NCBI GenBank assembly: GCA_003049485.1
Contig: PYST01000310.1
Coordinates: forward strand, 1 to 45,856
Reading direction: 5' to 3'
From: Ophioceras dolichostomum
Lineage: Eukaryota; Ascomycota; Sordariomycetes; Magnaporthales; Ophioceraceae
DNA length: 45,856 bases
Of the stretch, positions 1-10,756 are shown one piece after another (position 1 is the stretch's first letter; the number at the start of each line of letters is the position of its first letter). The notes beneath the pieces were generated by a model. The model was not told the origin of the DNA and searched no databases. It saw only the letters and a list, made by a program, of their open reading frames with translations. The translations under genes were made by a program, and so were the position numbers.

Positions 1-837
1 GGCCGGCACCGTGTGACCGTGAAGGCTGACTGTACAGTTGGGACATCTAAACACAAGAGTACTGTGCTGGATGCACATGATCGATCCGTGTTAGATGATG
101 GGATGAACCACCGCCGCTGTTGGCAGGCGTGGCTCTGGGAAACTGCTTTCACTGCGCAAAGACTAAATAGGTACCTACTAAGGTAGAGGAATGAAGATAA
201 TAAGGGGTTCGTCTCGCTCAGTTGCAATGTGAATTAGCAGAGCCAACGAGGGCCATTACGTAAGTCATTCTCTACTCTGAAAGTGAGGGGCGGTTTTTCT
301 CGGTTCCTTGGTGCTGGAAAGTTTTTATTTACCGCCACCAGACTACAGGCTCGAAGACCCTCTTGACGCAAGCCGCTCTATGACGAAAACCCACTCTCAC
401 ACTTCCACTCCCACCTCACCGACGACACGACTCTAAAATCCCCACCAAATATCGCTCTATTTCCCAAGCCACTTTTCGCTACGTGAGAGGGCAGGTATAC
501 ACAGACCGCCTTTTTGTATTATTATCGTCTTTCCTCGGGGTCTTATCTGCAAATCCTTGTTCTCTCGGGAAACTACGCAAGCCCCTCGCCCATCGCCCGC
601 CGCCGCCCCTCCTCCACCCGCCGTGCCTGCGTGCGTCGTTGTGCCCCGTATCGCCATACGTACCCTGTACTCCTGTTCCAGAGCTGAGTGCACTGGTGTC
701 CAACCGAGCCGGCTACTCTCTCTCATTGTTCTGCTACACTGCGACCTGAACCTGTTCCACCTCCACCAACACAAACCACCACCGCCGCTGAACGAACGAA
801 TCACGAACGAACCACAACTTTATAATTTCCCATCGTC
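1..837. other. Upstream region and leader of SEC14
   Basis: No gene was recognised. Short open frames overlap on both strands without family resemblance. The last 450 bases are rich in C, T and A, with pyrimidine-rich stretches around 390-440 and 580-620, typical of a fungal promoter and 5' leader feeding the SEC14 start at 838. The Ala/Pro frames here look like composition artefacts. Confidence 0.5.
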
Positions 838-2193
838 ATGGCTGCCGCCGCCGCCGCCACTACGCCGGCTCCGACGCCCCTTGAGCTCGACCCCAAGTAC
901 GATGACTACGACTACCCGGTCGTCGCGCCCGTCCCCCAGAACGGCCACCCGGGTCACTTGACCGCTGCCCAGCAGGCCCAGGTACACCAGCTGAGGCTGA
1001 TGCTCGAGGCCCAGGGATATACTGAGCGGCTGGACACTCTGACGCTGCTGCGGTTCCTTCGCGCTCGGAAATTCGATGTCAACCTGTCGCTGAAGATGTA
1101 AGGCCGTCCCCACTCGCTCTTCTTCGCCGATGATGTCAATATCGGACTAGCTGGATGTTTGCCCTTCTTAGGTAGTAGAGTTGCTGACGTGTGGGCTCTG
1201 GCTGGTTGTGAAACAGGTTTATCGAGTGCGAGAAGTGGCGGAAAGACACCCAGCTCGACGAGCTGCTACCGACCTGGGACTACCCTGAGAAGGCGGAGAT
1301 CTTCAAGTACTACCCGCAGTTCTACCACAAGACAGACAAGGTCAGTCAGCCAATCAAGCATAGAGAAGGAGCGAAGACGGACGGCGGGCAGAGCCACATG
1401 CGTAGCGTGGGGCTTGGCTGCCAGTTATGGTCTATCCGGGTCGGACAATATAAACTGACTTGTTCTTCTCGGGTTTACAACTCTCCAGGACGGCCGGCCC
1501 GTGTACATCGAGCAGCTGGGCAACGCCGACATCACAGCCATGAACAAGATCACAACGCAGGAGCGCATGCTGACCAACCTGGCCGTTGAGTACGAGCGCA
1601 GCGCCGACCCGCGCCTGCCCGCCTGCAGCCGCCAGGCGGGCCACCTGCTCGAGACGTGCTGCACCATCATGGACCTCAAGGGCGTCGGCATCTCCAAGGC
1701 CTCGCAGGTCTACGGCTACGTGCGCGCCGCCTCCAACATGTCGCAGAACTACTACCCGGAGCGCCTGGGCCACATGTTCGTCATCAACGCGCCCTGGGGC
1801 TTCTCGGGCGTCTGGAGCATGATCAAGGGCTGGCTCGACCCGGTCACGGCCCAGAAGATCCACATCCTGGGCGGCAGCTACCAGAAGGAGCTGCTCGACC
1901 AGATCCCCGCCGAGAACCTGCCCGAGTCGCTGGGCGGCACGTGCAACTGCCCCGGCGGCTGCGAGCTGTCCGACGCGGGACCGTGGCTCGAGGCCGAGTG
2001 GGCTCGTCCGGCCAAGTGGGAGGTCAAGTACGAGGAGGAGAAGAAGAAGGAGCAGGCTGCTGTTGCTGCTGCTGGTGCCGGCGCTGGGCAGGCCGACGGC
2101 GCCGCCACGGAGATCAAGAAGCCTGTGGAGGAGGTCAAGACGAGCGACGCCACTGATATCTCTGTTGGCGAGACCGCCCCTGCCCCTGCGTAA
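838..2193 (+). CDS. SEC14: Sec14-type phosphatidylinositol/phosphatidylcholine transfer protein
   Basis: The predicted protein has 362 residues from three exons: 838-1097, 1217-1340 and 1489-2193 (donors GTAAGG and GTCAGT, acceptors CAG). The CRAL-TRIO N-terminal helices (about 45-90) include LTLLRFLRARKFDV. The lipid-binding domain (about 129-300) starts with DGRPVYIEQ and carries LLETCCTIMDLKGVG, NYYPERLG and INAPWGFS, and then a Cys-rich GGTCNCPGGCELSD near 277-290, as in fungal Sec14. Proteins of this family exchange PI and PC at Golgi and endosomal membranes and support PI4P signalling and secretion. The tail after about 300 is charged and Ala-rich and is probably disordered. The ATG at 838 follows the pattern of fungal orthologues, in which a short N-terminal extension precedes the DPKYDDYDYP stretch. 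Family identity is certain; which Sec14 paralogue it is remains inferred. Confidence 0.93.
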
Positions 2194-3062
2194 TGCGGGG
2201 AGAGGGTCTGGTTTCAGCTTCGTTGCTGTTGAGAGGGTGTTGGTGAGCCTTCTTGGTTGGAATGTAAGGGGTAGGCAGGATAGCATTGAATAGAGTATGC
2301 GGTGTGAGGATGGGAGGTTGAAGGGGACGGGGGCAAGTCTGGCGGCTATACACAACGCGGCAAATCAGTTTTTTCTCGGTCGAGGTCTGGGGTTTCGCGC
2401 TTGTCTGCTTCCTTGAACTGCGGATATAGTAACGAGGAGGCACCATCAGTTCAAGCCCCCCCTATATTACCCTCCCTGGTTGTTTTTGGTTGTTTAGTTT
2501 GGTTGGCGGCACCCTATTACGCTACTTCATATCTTTGTTGCTGGTTCTCTGACAATCACCATAAAAAGCCTTGAAGAAAGACTTTTGGTACATCGATAAT
2601 AAGAAGATAGGTATAGACAGCCCTTCATCCCTAGATATCTTTCTCTGCGACGGATCTTTGCGCGGATACATGGGAGCCTACATTCTCCACGGACGGCATC
2701 AACGCCTCGAAGCGGACCTGGAAATATACACGTGCACATTTAGCATGAACCGCATGCCTTCTCCACGTGGCATATCGGTATCTTCATCCATTACAGACTT
2801 GTGCGTCTGGTATCATGTTTCGTGCCCCCCCCCTTTTCATCCCATCTCTCCCGTCCGTCCCAGAACAGCCCATTCACTCAGGACAGGTCTCCAACCGGTA
2901 GAACGCCATAAACTTATAAAACACTCCTGGAGCAGGAAAAAGTACAGAAAGAAAGACGGAGCGAAGCCATGGAGTCGAGGGCCAGTCCGGCCAAACACAT
3001 CGCTCCCCCGGAAACGGCCTCATCACAAGGAATCCCATACCAGGCGTGATAAACGCCCCTCC
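2194..3062. other. Convergent 3' region between SEC14 and MIS14
   Basis: The stops of SEC14 (2193) and MIS14 (3063) face each other across this interval, so it should hold both 3' untranslated regions. It is T-rich after SEC14 and has a C-run at 2826-2834. The long plus-strand frame from 2571 runs on into the antisense of MIS14 and is judged a shadow. No RNA gene was recognised. Confidence 0.5.
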
Positions 3063-4061
3063 TCAACTCCCGGCAATGACATAACCGCCCGCAGCCCTCG
3101 CCCTCTCCATCCGCGCCACCGTGACAGGCATCTCGCGCTTCACCCTACTCAGCCCGCTCACCGCACTATCATACGCCTCCTTGACCTCCGCCGCCCTAAC
3201 CACCGCCCCTGGCGGCCCCAACGACGACGCCGACGGGCCGTCATCTCCTTCTCCTTCTCCTTCTCCCTCCCCGCCGAGGTTCAACATCCGCTTCCGCCCC
3301 TTCAGCCTCCTCTCCACCGCCCCCGCGCCCGCAACCCTCTCCCGCGCGACCGCCAGCGCGGCCTCGTCGGCGCCGACGCCGGCCTTGACGGCGCTGGCGA
3401 CGCGCACGGCGGCCGCAGCGGGCACGCGCCGCTTCAGGGCCGCGATCTCGCGGAGGAGGTCCTCCTCCTCGCGGAGGAGGTCGGGGATGCGGTCGCGGAG
3501 GCGCGCGTCGAAGGGCTCGTAGGCAACTTCCTCTTCTTCCGGTTCTTGTTCTTCTGCGGGGGGTTTCTTGCCGCGGGTGGCTTTGCGCTTGTGCTTGGGC
3601 TGTTGTTGTTGTTGTTGTTGGTGGTGTTTTGTGGCGGATGTTGTTTTGGGCATGAGAGAGTCGGGGACTGGGAGGCCGTTTATGGACATGTTGGGCGCGG
3701 CGAGGGCGTATGTTTGAGCGATGAACTGTTTGTGGAGGTAGGTAGGTAGTCGAGTAGGGATGGTGGGAGATGTTAGCCAAGAACAGATGAACGGTGGTGT
3801 TCGGTTTTTGGCCGGCACTTGGGACGAAGCGAAGAAGGTTTCTGTGGAAATAACGATTTCAGGGGGGAAGGGAGCAGGACGCACGTCATTGACGAGTTCT
3901 TCTATGCCCACGCGCAACTTGTCCTCCTGGTCTTCGGCGCCTTCGAGCGGCGGGAAGGCCGCGCTGATGCTCTCGTCGGCGGCGCGTCGAACATTGTTGA
4001 CAAGGTATGTGAAGTCCTCGTTGGACTGGAGTTCGATCTTTCGGTGGCCTGTGGAGTCCAT
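3063..4061 (-). CDS. MIS14: Kinetochore protein Mis14/Nsl1 (MIND/Mis12 complex)
   Basis: Two exons, 4061-3885 and 3725-3063, encode 279 residues. The N-terminus (HRKIELQS, then YLVNNVRRAADESI and a FPPLEG turn, then EELVND joined to FIAQTYALAAPNMSINGLP) matches my recollection of the Mis14/Nsl1 family. That protein is one of four Mis12/MIND subunits linking centromeric chromatin to the Ndc80 complex. The intron (3726-3884) has donor GTGCGT, a CTAAC branch site near 3770 and acceptor CAG. It is 159 nt long and contains no in-frame stop, so the unspliced frame also reads through as 332 residues. The middle has a poly-Gln run and a basic KHKRKATRGKK patch; the second half is predicted helical or coiled coil with an EGEGEGEG insertion from a trinucleotide run. 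The family call rests mainly on the first 90 residues. Confidence 0.82.
   Translation of the reverse strand: MDSTGHRKIELQSNEDFTYLVNNVRRAADESISAAFPPLEGAEDQEDKLRVGIEELVNDVRPAPFPPEIVISTETFFASSQVPAKNRTPPFICSWLTSPTIPTRLPTYLHKQFIAQTYALAAPNMSINGLPVPDSLMPKTTSATKHHQQQQQQQPKHKRKATRGKKPPAEEQEPEEEEVAYEPFDARLRDRIPDLLREEEDLLREIAALKRRVPAAAAVRVASAVKAGVGADEAALAVARERVAGAGAVERRLKGRKRMLNLGGEGEGEGEGDDGPSASSLGPPGAVVRAAEVKEAYDSAVSGLSRVKREMPVTVARMERARAAGGYVIAGS
3726..3884 (-). other. In-frame, stop-free intron of MIS14
   Basis: Donor GTGCGT at 3884, CTAAC branch near 3770 and CAG acceptor ending at 3726. The length, 159 nt, is a multiple of three and there are no stop codons, so retention would insert 53 residues between VND and FIAQT. 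Removing it restores a continuous family-like segment, which is why I treat it as an intron. Confidence 0.75.
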
Positions 4062-5616
4062 TCTGGGGGCGTTATGGGCGGCGGAAGGCGATGCCTTTCC
4101 CTCAAATCATAGACGGCTTCTTTCCTTTTGGCCCTGCAGCTAACGAGGAGGGAGGTTCTTGCATCTAGAGGGTTGGAACTGATGATGTTTACAATTAACC
4201 GACCTCGGAACTTGGTCCGTGCACAGGCATGCCTCAATTCTTATCTCTGCTTATCGGGTCACTAAGACGTGGGGTGACGACAACGGGATGTGATGCGGGG
4301 CGTCTTTTGCGGTCAGGCAACAGACGGGAGACTGCGGGGTTCTGCGCTGAGTGGTCCACTATTCGAGCAAACACACAGTGCTTGCTGGACAGGGTGGAGA
4401 TCGAGTGACGCCGAATTCGCTCGCTCCAAGGAGGCTGTGAGCTATTCATGAGCGAGACAAGACACCGGACGACGTTGCCTCTCGGACGGGAACCAACAGC
4501 TTTGGCAGGCACACAGAAATAGAATCCCAACAAGAAATAAACGAACGAAACGGGCTTATGATCGAAGCTTTGAAGCTTTTGCTGCCGTGCCCGTCAGCGA
4601 GCAACCTTGGCCGAGGGGGTGTGCCACGCCGGATTCGGCTCGTCGCTACATGAGGCAGTTCTCCAGACCTGCCAGACCTGGCGAAGGTTGTCCAACGGTT
4701 GCCATGCAGAGCCCATCCCTTACGTTTCTCTCGGTGAGGCATGCATCTTCTCCCGGGTTTGTGCTCGGCAGTTCGGCATCATTCGATGCTAGGCTACACT
4801 TTTAGTGCATCGAGCTGCACAGGCCGAAGATTAGGCGGGCGTTTTGAGGTTCCGCAAAGGTGGGAATGAATGCAATAGGCAATTTGTATTTGTCTCTATC
4901 GATGGGCAGGACTGAGAAGGGATGACCGTGAGCACGCCAGGGCTGCTTGTGGTGTAGATAAATGGGCAATAAACGTGCAAGAGGTATATGGCAGATTGAA
5001 ACTCCCTCCCACTCTCATCAGAGAAGCCAAAGAAAGACAGAGACGCCGAAATCCAAAACCCAAAAGCAATGATAGCGAGGGGATGGTGGAAAAGTCAAAA
5101 AGAGAGAATAACGGCCCGACATGTAGAAGACAGAAAGAGGAGAAATAGTGCTGACAAAAAACAACTGCTAAAATACTGGCGATAAGTGACCGCCTTCCAT
5201 AACTCCCTGGCTCTTCTTCCGGAAGAGCCATCATCCAGTCAATGTAATACAATCATGAAGCGCAGACCAAGCCGCGTAGACAGAGGGTTCCAGGCTCATC
5301 ATGTCGCTCAAGGACTTTTTGGCAGGTAGGCCCTCGGTTTGTTTCGACACGACAATCCCCTCCTCTGAAGGTCTAGCCATCGGCGGCGTGTTGAATATGA
5401 AAGAAAATGATCAGGTGCCCACGACGCCGTAAGTGAGGGTTCCCTGGTAAATATGTGTAAGGTGTGCCGGTAAGGTTCTCGCGAAAAGCTTGGGTCTAAA
5501 AACGATCCAAAAAAAAAGACAGAAGTTGATGGCAGTCGGAGTGGTGATATGTTGTGTGCAGGCAGCACAGCCAGCAGCCGTTTCAGTCGGCTACAGTGTC
5601 CTCGTGGTTTGTGCCC
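4062..5616. other. Intergenic region between MIS14 and the 132-aa gene
   Basis: No convincing gene on either strand. The left part (4062 to about 4500) should hold the MIS14 promoter; the right part should hold the 3' end of the minus-strand gene at 5617. A perfect 9-bp inverted repeat lies at 5208-5230. The remaining open frames are short and have no recognisable motifs. Confidence 0.5.
5208..5230. repeat. Perfect 9-bp inverted repeat (hairpin)
   Basis: Arms TGGCTCTTC (5208-5216) and GAAGAGCCA (5222-5230) are exact reverse complements around a 5-nt loop. It lies about 390 bp beyond the stop of the minus-strand gene at 5617, so it could sit in a long 3' UTR. No function is shown. Confidence 0.6.
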
Positions 5617-6191
5617 CTATTGTGGGTAGATTTCCCGAATCTCTTCTTCGCTCAGGAGGATATCGTGGACTGGCTCTCGGCGGTTTTCCAACGGAACGTA
5701 CTCGTGCTCGACGTAGGAGGGGATGAAAATCTCTGGGTTCCAGGTAAAGCCCTGGCTGGAAGTGAGGTACGAGATCTAGAGGGCATAGGCCTTGGTTAGC
5801 TCCATCGAACAACGAACGGGTCATGATTCCGGCGGTGAGCTCTTACCAGACGCGGAGGTCCTTCTGGGTCGCCGATGTTGATGACGGTGCACTCCTCCTT
5901 TTGGATGGCCGAGCCTGTGGCGGCGTGTTAGTGATGCTGTCTCGAATCCCGGATAGTTACGCAACCGAGGCCGTGAATTCGGGCCCGGCGGCGACTTGAA
6001 GCAGGATATTCAAACTTACTGAGCAGCCGAGGCCGCCGAGTTGGGACCATCTTCTCTTTCCCGGCCGAATTTGGCGGCGACGGCGAGGAGGACTTGGCCG
6101 ACTGCGGGGTACTCGGGGAGCTAGAGTAGCTTGACGAGGAGGACTCTCCACGCAGGTCGGCCGAGGGAGGAATGGCAATAGACGACGACAT
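5617..6191 (-). CDS. Conserved-looking 132-aa protein of unknown function
   Basis: Three exons (6191-6020, 5914-5847, 5775-5617) join in phase to 132 residues. Splice sites are strong: GTAAGT with CAG, and GTAAGA with TAG preceded by a GCTAACC branch motif. Residues 1-50 are Ser/Pro-rich and probably disordered. From about 58 the chain looks globular: AIQKEECTVINIGDPEGPPR, then SYLTSSQGFTWNPEIFIPSY, then EYVPLENRREPVHDI with an acidic end. Two introns falling cleanly between such segments, both restoring the frame, argue for a real gene. I considered small anaphase-promoting-complex subunits because of the VPLENRREP stretch, but the rest does not match what I know of Apc13. An upstream in-frame ATG exists, but MSSSIAIPP is the more natural start. 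Function is unknown. Confidence 0.72.
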
Positions 6192-7631
6192 TGTTTGGGA
6201 CGGGCCGCTGGGACGGTAGCCTCGTAAACTAACTACCGGACGGAACAGGCAGATGAGGCCAACAAAGGCGGCTGGCTGGCTGGCTGGGCTCCTCGATTCG
6301 GGGCCGAAAGGATGAAACGGCAAAATGAGGGAAGAGAATGGGAGAAAGGGAATCTCGAAGCAAGGTCACACGGCAAAGCAAGGTTGTAAGGTAGGTAGAT
6401 AAGGAGAGAGACCACCAGCGGGTCCCGGGAACAAGGGACCAAGGCTTGAAGTAGTGTATGTAGTACAGAGAAGAAGAAAGGTCGAAACAAACGGGACAAA
6501 CGGGACGATAACCAGACAAGGGACGGCAACGAGCGTCAGGCAGAAGACGTTAAATAACAGGAATGCAGTTTGCCGTGCGACTTTTACTTGCGAGGTGTGA
6601 GTCGGAGCGTGAGTCGAGGTCGAGAGCTAGTTCTCGTACTAGTTCTTGAAATGGATGATCGGAGCCTTCAGAGAAGCCAGAGCCATGAGCCGGAGGTTCG
6701 GCGGCCCAGCACAGACAAATGGGCAGCGCAGCCTACCCCCATTGGTTGCGTGCTGACGGCGTGAATCACACCGTGGGAGGGGCTCGTATCAGACAGTACA
6801 GCCTGAGAGCCAGACAACCCAACGATGCCGTACTGTTCGGGTGGGAGTTTACACACTGTCTCATGCATGAGTGGGATGCTGGCGACCCAGTAAAACATGC
6901 GGGGCGACCAGTGCTTCCCGAAAAAGGAAGGAAGGAAGCGAGCACATGGCGGCACACTGTGGCAAACTGTGTGCCTCAGGCTGTTGGATGGGGCGATGAG
7001 CCGTGGGCTGCTCTGCTCCTATCACCAACAGCATACCTGGACGCTGGCGACCAAATACTGCGTAGGTACTGGCCATTCTACATACAGCACTAAAACCGAA
7101 TTTCTCGATGGTAAGCTAGCATAATAATACATACGATTCTGACGATTTGTTAATACATACGTCATTTCCTTCTATTGCCAGGCCTCAGTGGCTCGGAGGG
7201 CGCCGGCTTGGGCAGCGAAGCTGGAGTTCAGGTGAACGATCCTGGTCTCTAGCAGCCAATCATGTTGACCATATTGACGAGAGTGTGGGGGCTTTCCTCG
7301 AGCATGTGCCAAGTCACGTGTTGAGCTTTGGTCGCTCGCGCCAAGAGCCAGGCTGACAAGGCACGCGTTGGCTCGCAGCGACGCCTGGGCAAGGGAGAGA
7401 AGCCCAGAGAACCTCAAATCCATCCAGCTACACCACTACCAAACGACGACATCCTCTCACCAACTCGACGAACAGCCCATATCCATCAATCGGCTTCTAC
7501 CCTCCTCATACATACAAGTGAACTAAGATAGACGAAGTTGTCCTTCTGCAGCCAACCAACCGACCATCGCCAATCCCGGTCTTCTGTCTTTCTGGCAGAA
7601 GCTTCAGATTTCTTCTTTCTAAGCAGCAACA
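6192..7631. other. Divergent promoter region of the 132-aa gene and RPT3
   Basis: The two flanking genes point away from each other, so this interval holds both promoters and leaders. A (GGCT)4 run lies at 6270-6285. The last 200 bases before 7632 are rich in C, A and T with CCAACC/CCAATC motifs, as expected for the RPT3 leader. No open frame resembles a known family. Confidence 0.5.
6270..6285. repeat. (GGCT)4 microsatellite
   Basis: Four uninterrupted GGCT units lie upstream of the 132-aa gene. The complementary AGCC unit recurs five times at 25752-25771. Confidence 0.8.
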
Positions 7632-9069
7632 ATGGGCGACGTCCTTGTCGAGAGTGCCCTCAACCATGTCCCGCCTCACAAGAAGCCAGCCCCATCAATG
7701 GTCCCTAGCATAGAGAATTTCGAGGGCTTGCCGACGGATGGTGGCGATGACTACGCGACGCTGAAGAAGCTGCAGCGGCAGCTGGAGTACATCCAGCTGC
7801 AGGAGGAGTACATCAAGGACGAGCAGAGGCAAGCAGCCCTTACCATCCACACGATCGATACGCCTTGTGTTCATCCCGCTAACGCGAGTTCAACCCACCA
7901 GGAGCTTAAAGCGCGAGCTCGTTCGCGCGCAGGAGGAGATCAAGCGCATCCAGAGCGTACCGTTGGTGATCGGCCAGTTCATGGAGGCCATCGACCAAAA
8001 GTAAGTGTCTTTCTTGCCAATCCCAGACTCTCGAGCTCAGAACAAGCTTGTCTCTCCATCGCCTGTTTGCTTGCTGACCAGCCACCAAAAAAAAACCAGT
8101 ACCGGCATCGTCCAGTCTAGCACAGGCTCAAATTACGTCGTCCGCATCCTGTCTACCCTTGACCGCGAGCTCCTCAAGCCCTCGTCCTCGGTGGCGCTGC
8201 ACCGCCACTCCAACGCGCTCGTCGACATCCTGCCCCCCGAGGCCGACTCGTCCATCGCCATGCTCGGCGCGGACGAGAAGCCCGACGTGACGTACGCCGA
8301 CGTCGGCGGGCTCGACATGCAGAAGCAGGAGATCCGCGAGGCCGTCGAGCTGCCGCTCACGCACTTCGACCTCTACAAGCAGATCGGCATCGACCCCCCG
8401 CGCGGCGTGCTCCTCTACGGCCCGCCCGGCACCGGCAAGACCATGCTGGTCAAGGCCGTGGCCAACTCCACGACCGCCAACTTCATCCGAGTGGTCGGCT
8501 CCGAGTTCGTGCAGAAGTACCTCGGCGAGGGGCCCCGCATGGTCCGCGACGTCTTCCGCATGGCGCGCGAGAACGCCCCGGCCATCATCTTCATCGACGA
8601 GATCGACGCCATCGCTACCAAGCGGTTCGACGCCCAGACGGGCGCCGACAGGGAGGTGCAGCGCATCCTGCTCGAGCTGCTCAACCAGATGGACGGCTTC
8701 GACCAGACGGCCAATGTCAAGGTCATCATGGCCACCAACCGCGCCGACACGCTCGACCCGGCCCTCCTCCGCCCCGGCCGGCTGGACCGCAAGATCGAGT
8801 TCCCCTCGCTGCGCGACCGCCGCGAGCGTAGGCTGATCTTCTCGACCATCGCCGGCAAGATGAGCCTCGCGCCCGAGGTCGACCTGGACAGCCTGATCGT
8901 GCGCAACGACCCGCTCAGCGGCGCCGTCATCGCCGCCATCATGCAGGAGGCCGGCCTGCGCGCCGTGAGGAAGAACAGGTACAACATCATCCAGAGCGAC
9001 CTGGAGGATGCGTACTCGAGCCAGGTCAAGGGGACGAGCGACGAGAACAAGTTCGATTTCTACAAATAA
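7632..9069 (+). CDS. RPT3: 26S proteasome regulatory ATPase Rpt3 (PSMC4/6B)
   Basis: Three exons (7632-7828, 7902-8000, 8100-9069) give 421 residues, the usual Rpt3 length. Rpt3 is one of six AAA ATPases in the ring that unfolds substrates above the 20S core. Visible features: an N-terminal coiled coil (YIQLQEEYIKDEQ joined to RSLKRELVRAQEE), then SVPLVIGQFMEAIDQ into an OB-fold, Walker A GPPGTGKT at 206-213, Walker B IIFIDEID near 261-268, arginine-finger region RPGRLDRK near 323-330, and the C-terminal HbYX-like FYK that docks into the core particle. The KFDFYK ending and the QSVPLVIGQF stretch separate Rpt3 from the other Rpts. The first intron begins with GC rather than GT. No clear PACE proteasome element was found close to the start. 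Confidence 0.97.
7829..7901 (+). other. GC-AG intron of RPT3
   Basis: The exon ends ...GAGCAGAG and the intron begins GCAAGC, an optimal context for the minor GC-AG class. A GCTAACG branch site lies about 20 nt before the CAG acceptor at 7899-7901. Only this junction restores the conserved DEQ-R-S-L-K-R-E-L coiled-coil sequence; no GT donor is available nearby. Confidence 0.85.
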
Positions 9070-10756
9070 ACAAACGATTAGAAGAACGCGGGCTTTGTTG
9101 GCGGTTTCGGGGGGTGTGCTTGCTGTCGGGCCGGCAGGGTAGGGGTGGTTGGTTGGAGTGGTTGGTTGGTCATGGTTGTGGTGGTGGCATTGGCGGAAGA
9201 GCGAAGGGTTGTCGCTGGCTAGGTAGGCTAGCTGACATGTAATTCATTTTTGGACTTGAGTCAATCAAACCGGCCGAGTGACGAGGCGGTGGGTTTGGTT
9301 GCACCGATTCCAATACTCCATCTTCTATCTCTAGATCGACGGGTCGCTTGAACCTTTCGATTTGGCATATTGGACAGACACGCAACAGCCCAGCTTGCTT
9401 TCATGGGAGGGACAGTGAAAAAAGGTAGAGGAGCAAGTTGTATGATATATGAGCTTGCTTGTCCCGTCGGTTTGGTCTATACTGTACATGTGCCTGCCTG
9501 TTGGATGTGGAAACTCTCGCGGATTCTTCGCGACCGCGTCGTCGGCCAGTTCCGTGGCACCATTCTCAAAATTTAACCATAAGACTTTACTTGGGCGATA
9601 TCGACCGAATCCTGTCCGGCATTCGGTATGGAGACTGAGGCGACACGTGGTGATGATGTCGGGAGCACTTCAGCGAGATGATGTTGCCGGCATCGGCAAG
9701 CGCTGCATGTTACACCGAAGGTCTCGTCGACCTTGAATACCTGATGGCTACGTATCCCGTTTGCCACATGTCTTAGCGCCGAAGCGCTGTCTATCTAATA
9801 CATCTCGTTCTGTCCTCTCCGTCCGTTACCAGTCAGAAGCAGCCACGCCGGTTCTTCGTGGCTGTGGAGGAGACAACAGATACGGTCCAGGAGAAAGAAA
9901 GCATGGAAATAGGAGGAAAAGAAAAGAAATGAAATCTTTGGGTATATCCTCCACGAGCTGATGCTTCTCGACAGCCTTCCTTCCTGTCAATGACGGTGTT
10001 GAAAAAAGGGGAGAGATAAAATAAAGAGCCGAGGGGGAAGGAAGGACATTCCCTTCTCATTCCTGGGTGGTTATCATCCCAAGTCGTCATCGACCTCTGC
10101 AAGCTCTTGGTGAAGAAAGAAAGAGAGTAAGAAAAAGTTGGAAAAAACAGAAAGAAATTCCGCATCAGATCTATACCAGTCAACAAAAATGACGGATTCT
10201 TTTTCTTCCCGTCCCATCTTGTTTCCTCCCCTTGGTCAGAGATAGCGTGCCAGCCACTTTCATCCCGACTCATGTTGTGTTTTCCTCCAGGTCCCTTTTC
10301 CTCGGCCGACGGAGGCCTCTCTATTTGGTCATTACATGGTATCAATCATCTCTCTCCCTCTCTTTTCCATCGGGGATCGAGTCACATTATTCCGTCTTTT
10401 CCCGTTATTGTTTTTCCTCTTTGTTTTCCCCCTCTTGATGATTCCCGTCTCTATTGATATGAAGAAAACAAGATTAAAAAGAAATCGAAGAGAAGAGATA
10501 ACGAGAAGAAAAGAAGTCGAAGCGAACATAAAGAGACAAGAAAACAAATCGCTAGAAATCGCTCGCTGCTGATGATGCCCCGAGAGACAGGTGGCCGATG
10601 CAAAAAAAATTTCCCTTCAGGTATCGCTTGTCAAAGGTGACATTTTGTGGCTTCAGTCGAAAGTAGGTTGTGGTACAGATTTTGTTGTACAAGTGCGGAT
10701 GGGCGAAGCAGGTTTGTTGTTGCTGTGATTAACTCCTTGACTGGCTTGGCTGAGAA
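9070..10756. other. Convergent 3' region between RPT3 and LST7
   Basis: The stops of RPT3 (9069) and LST7 (10757) face each other across 1.7 kb. The sequence is A/G- and T/C-rich in blocks (for example 10100-10560), with no open frame resembling a protein family on either strand. It presumably contains the two 3' UTRs. Nothing else was recognised. Confidence 0.5.

Noticed and set aside
2571..3749. 392-codon plus-strand frame
   Set aside because: It runs antisense through the MIS14 exon, with Arg/Pro/His-rich sequence typical of a GC-rich shadow; no domain is visible.
6958..6966. TGTGGCAAA, one mismatch from the yeast proteasome element PACE, upstream of RPT3
   Set aside because: About 670 bp from the RPT3 start and imperfect; the Rpn4-PACE system is not known to apply unchanged in these fungi.
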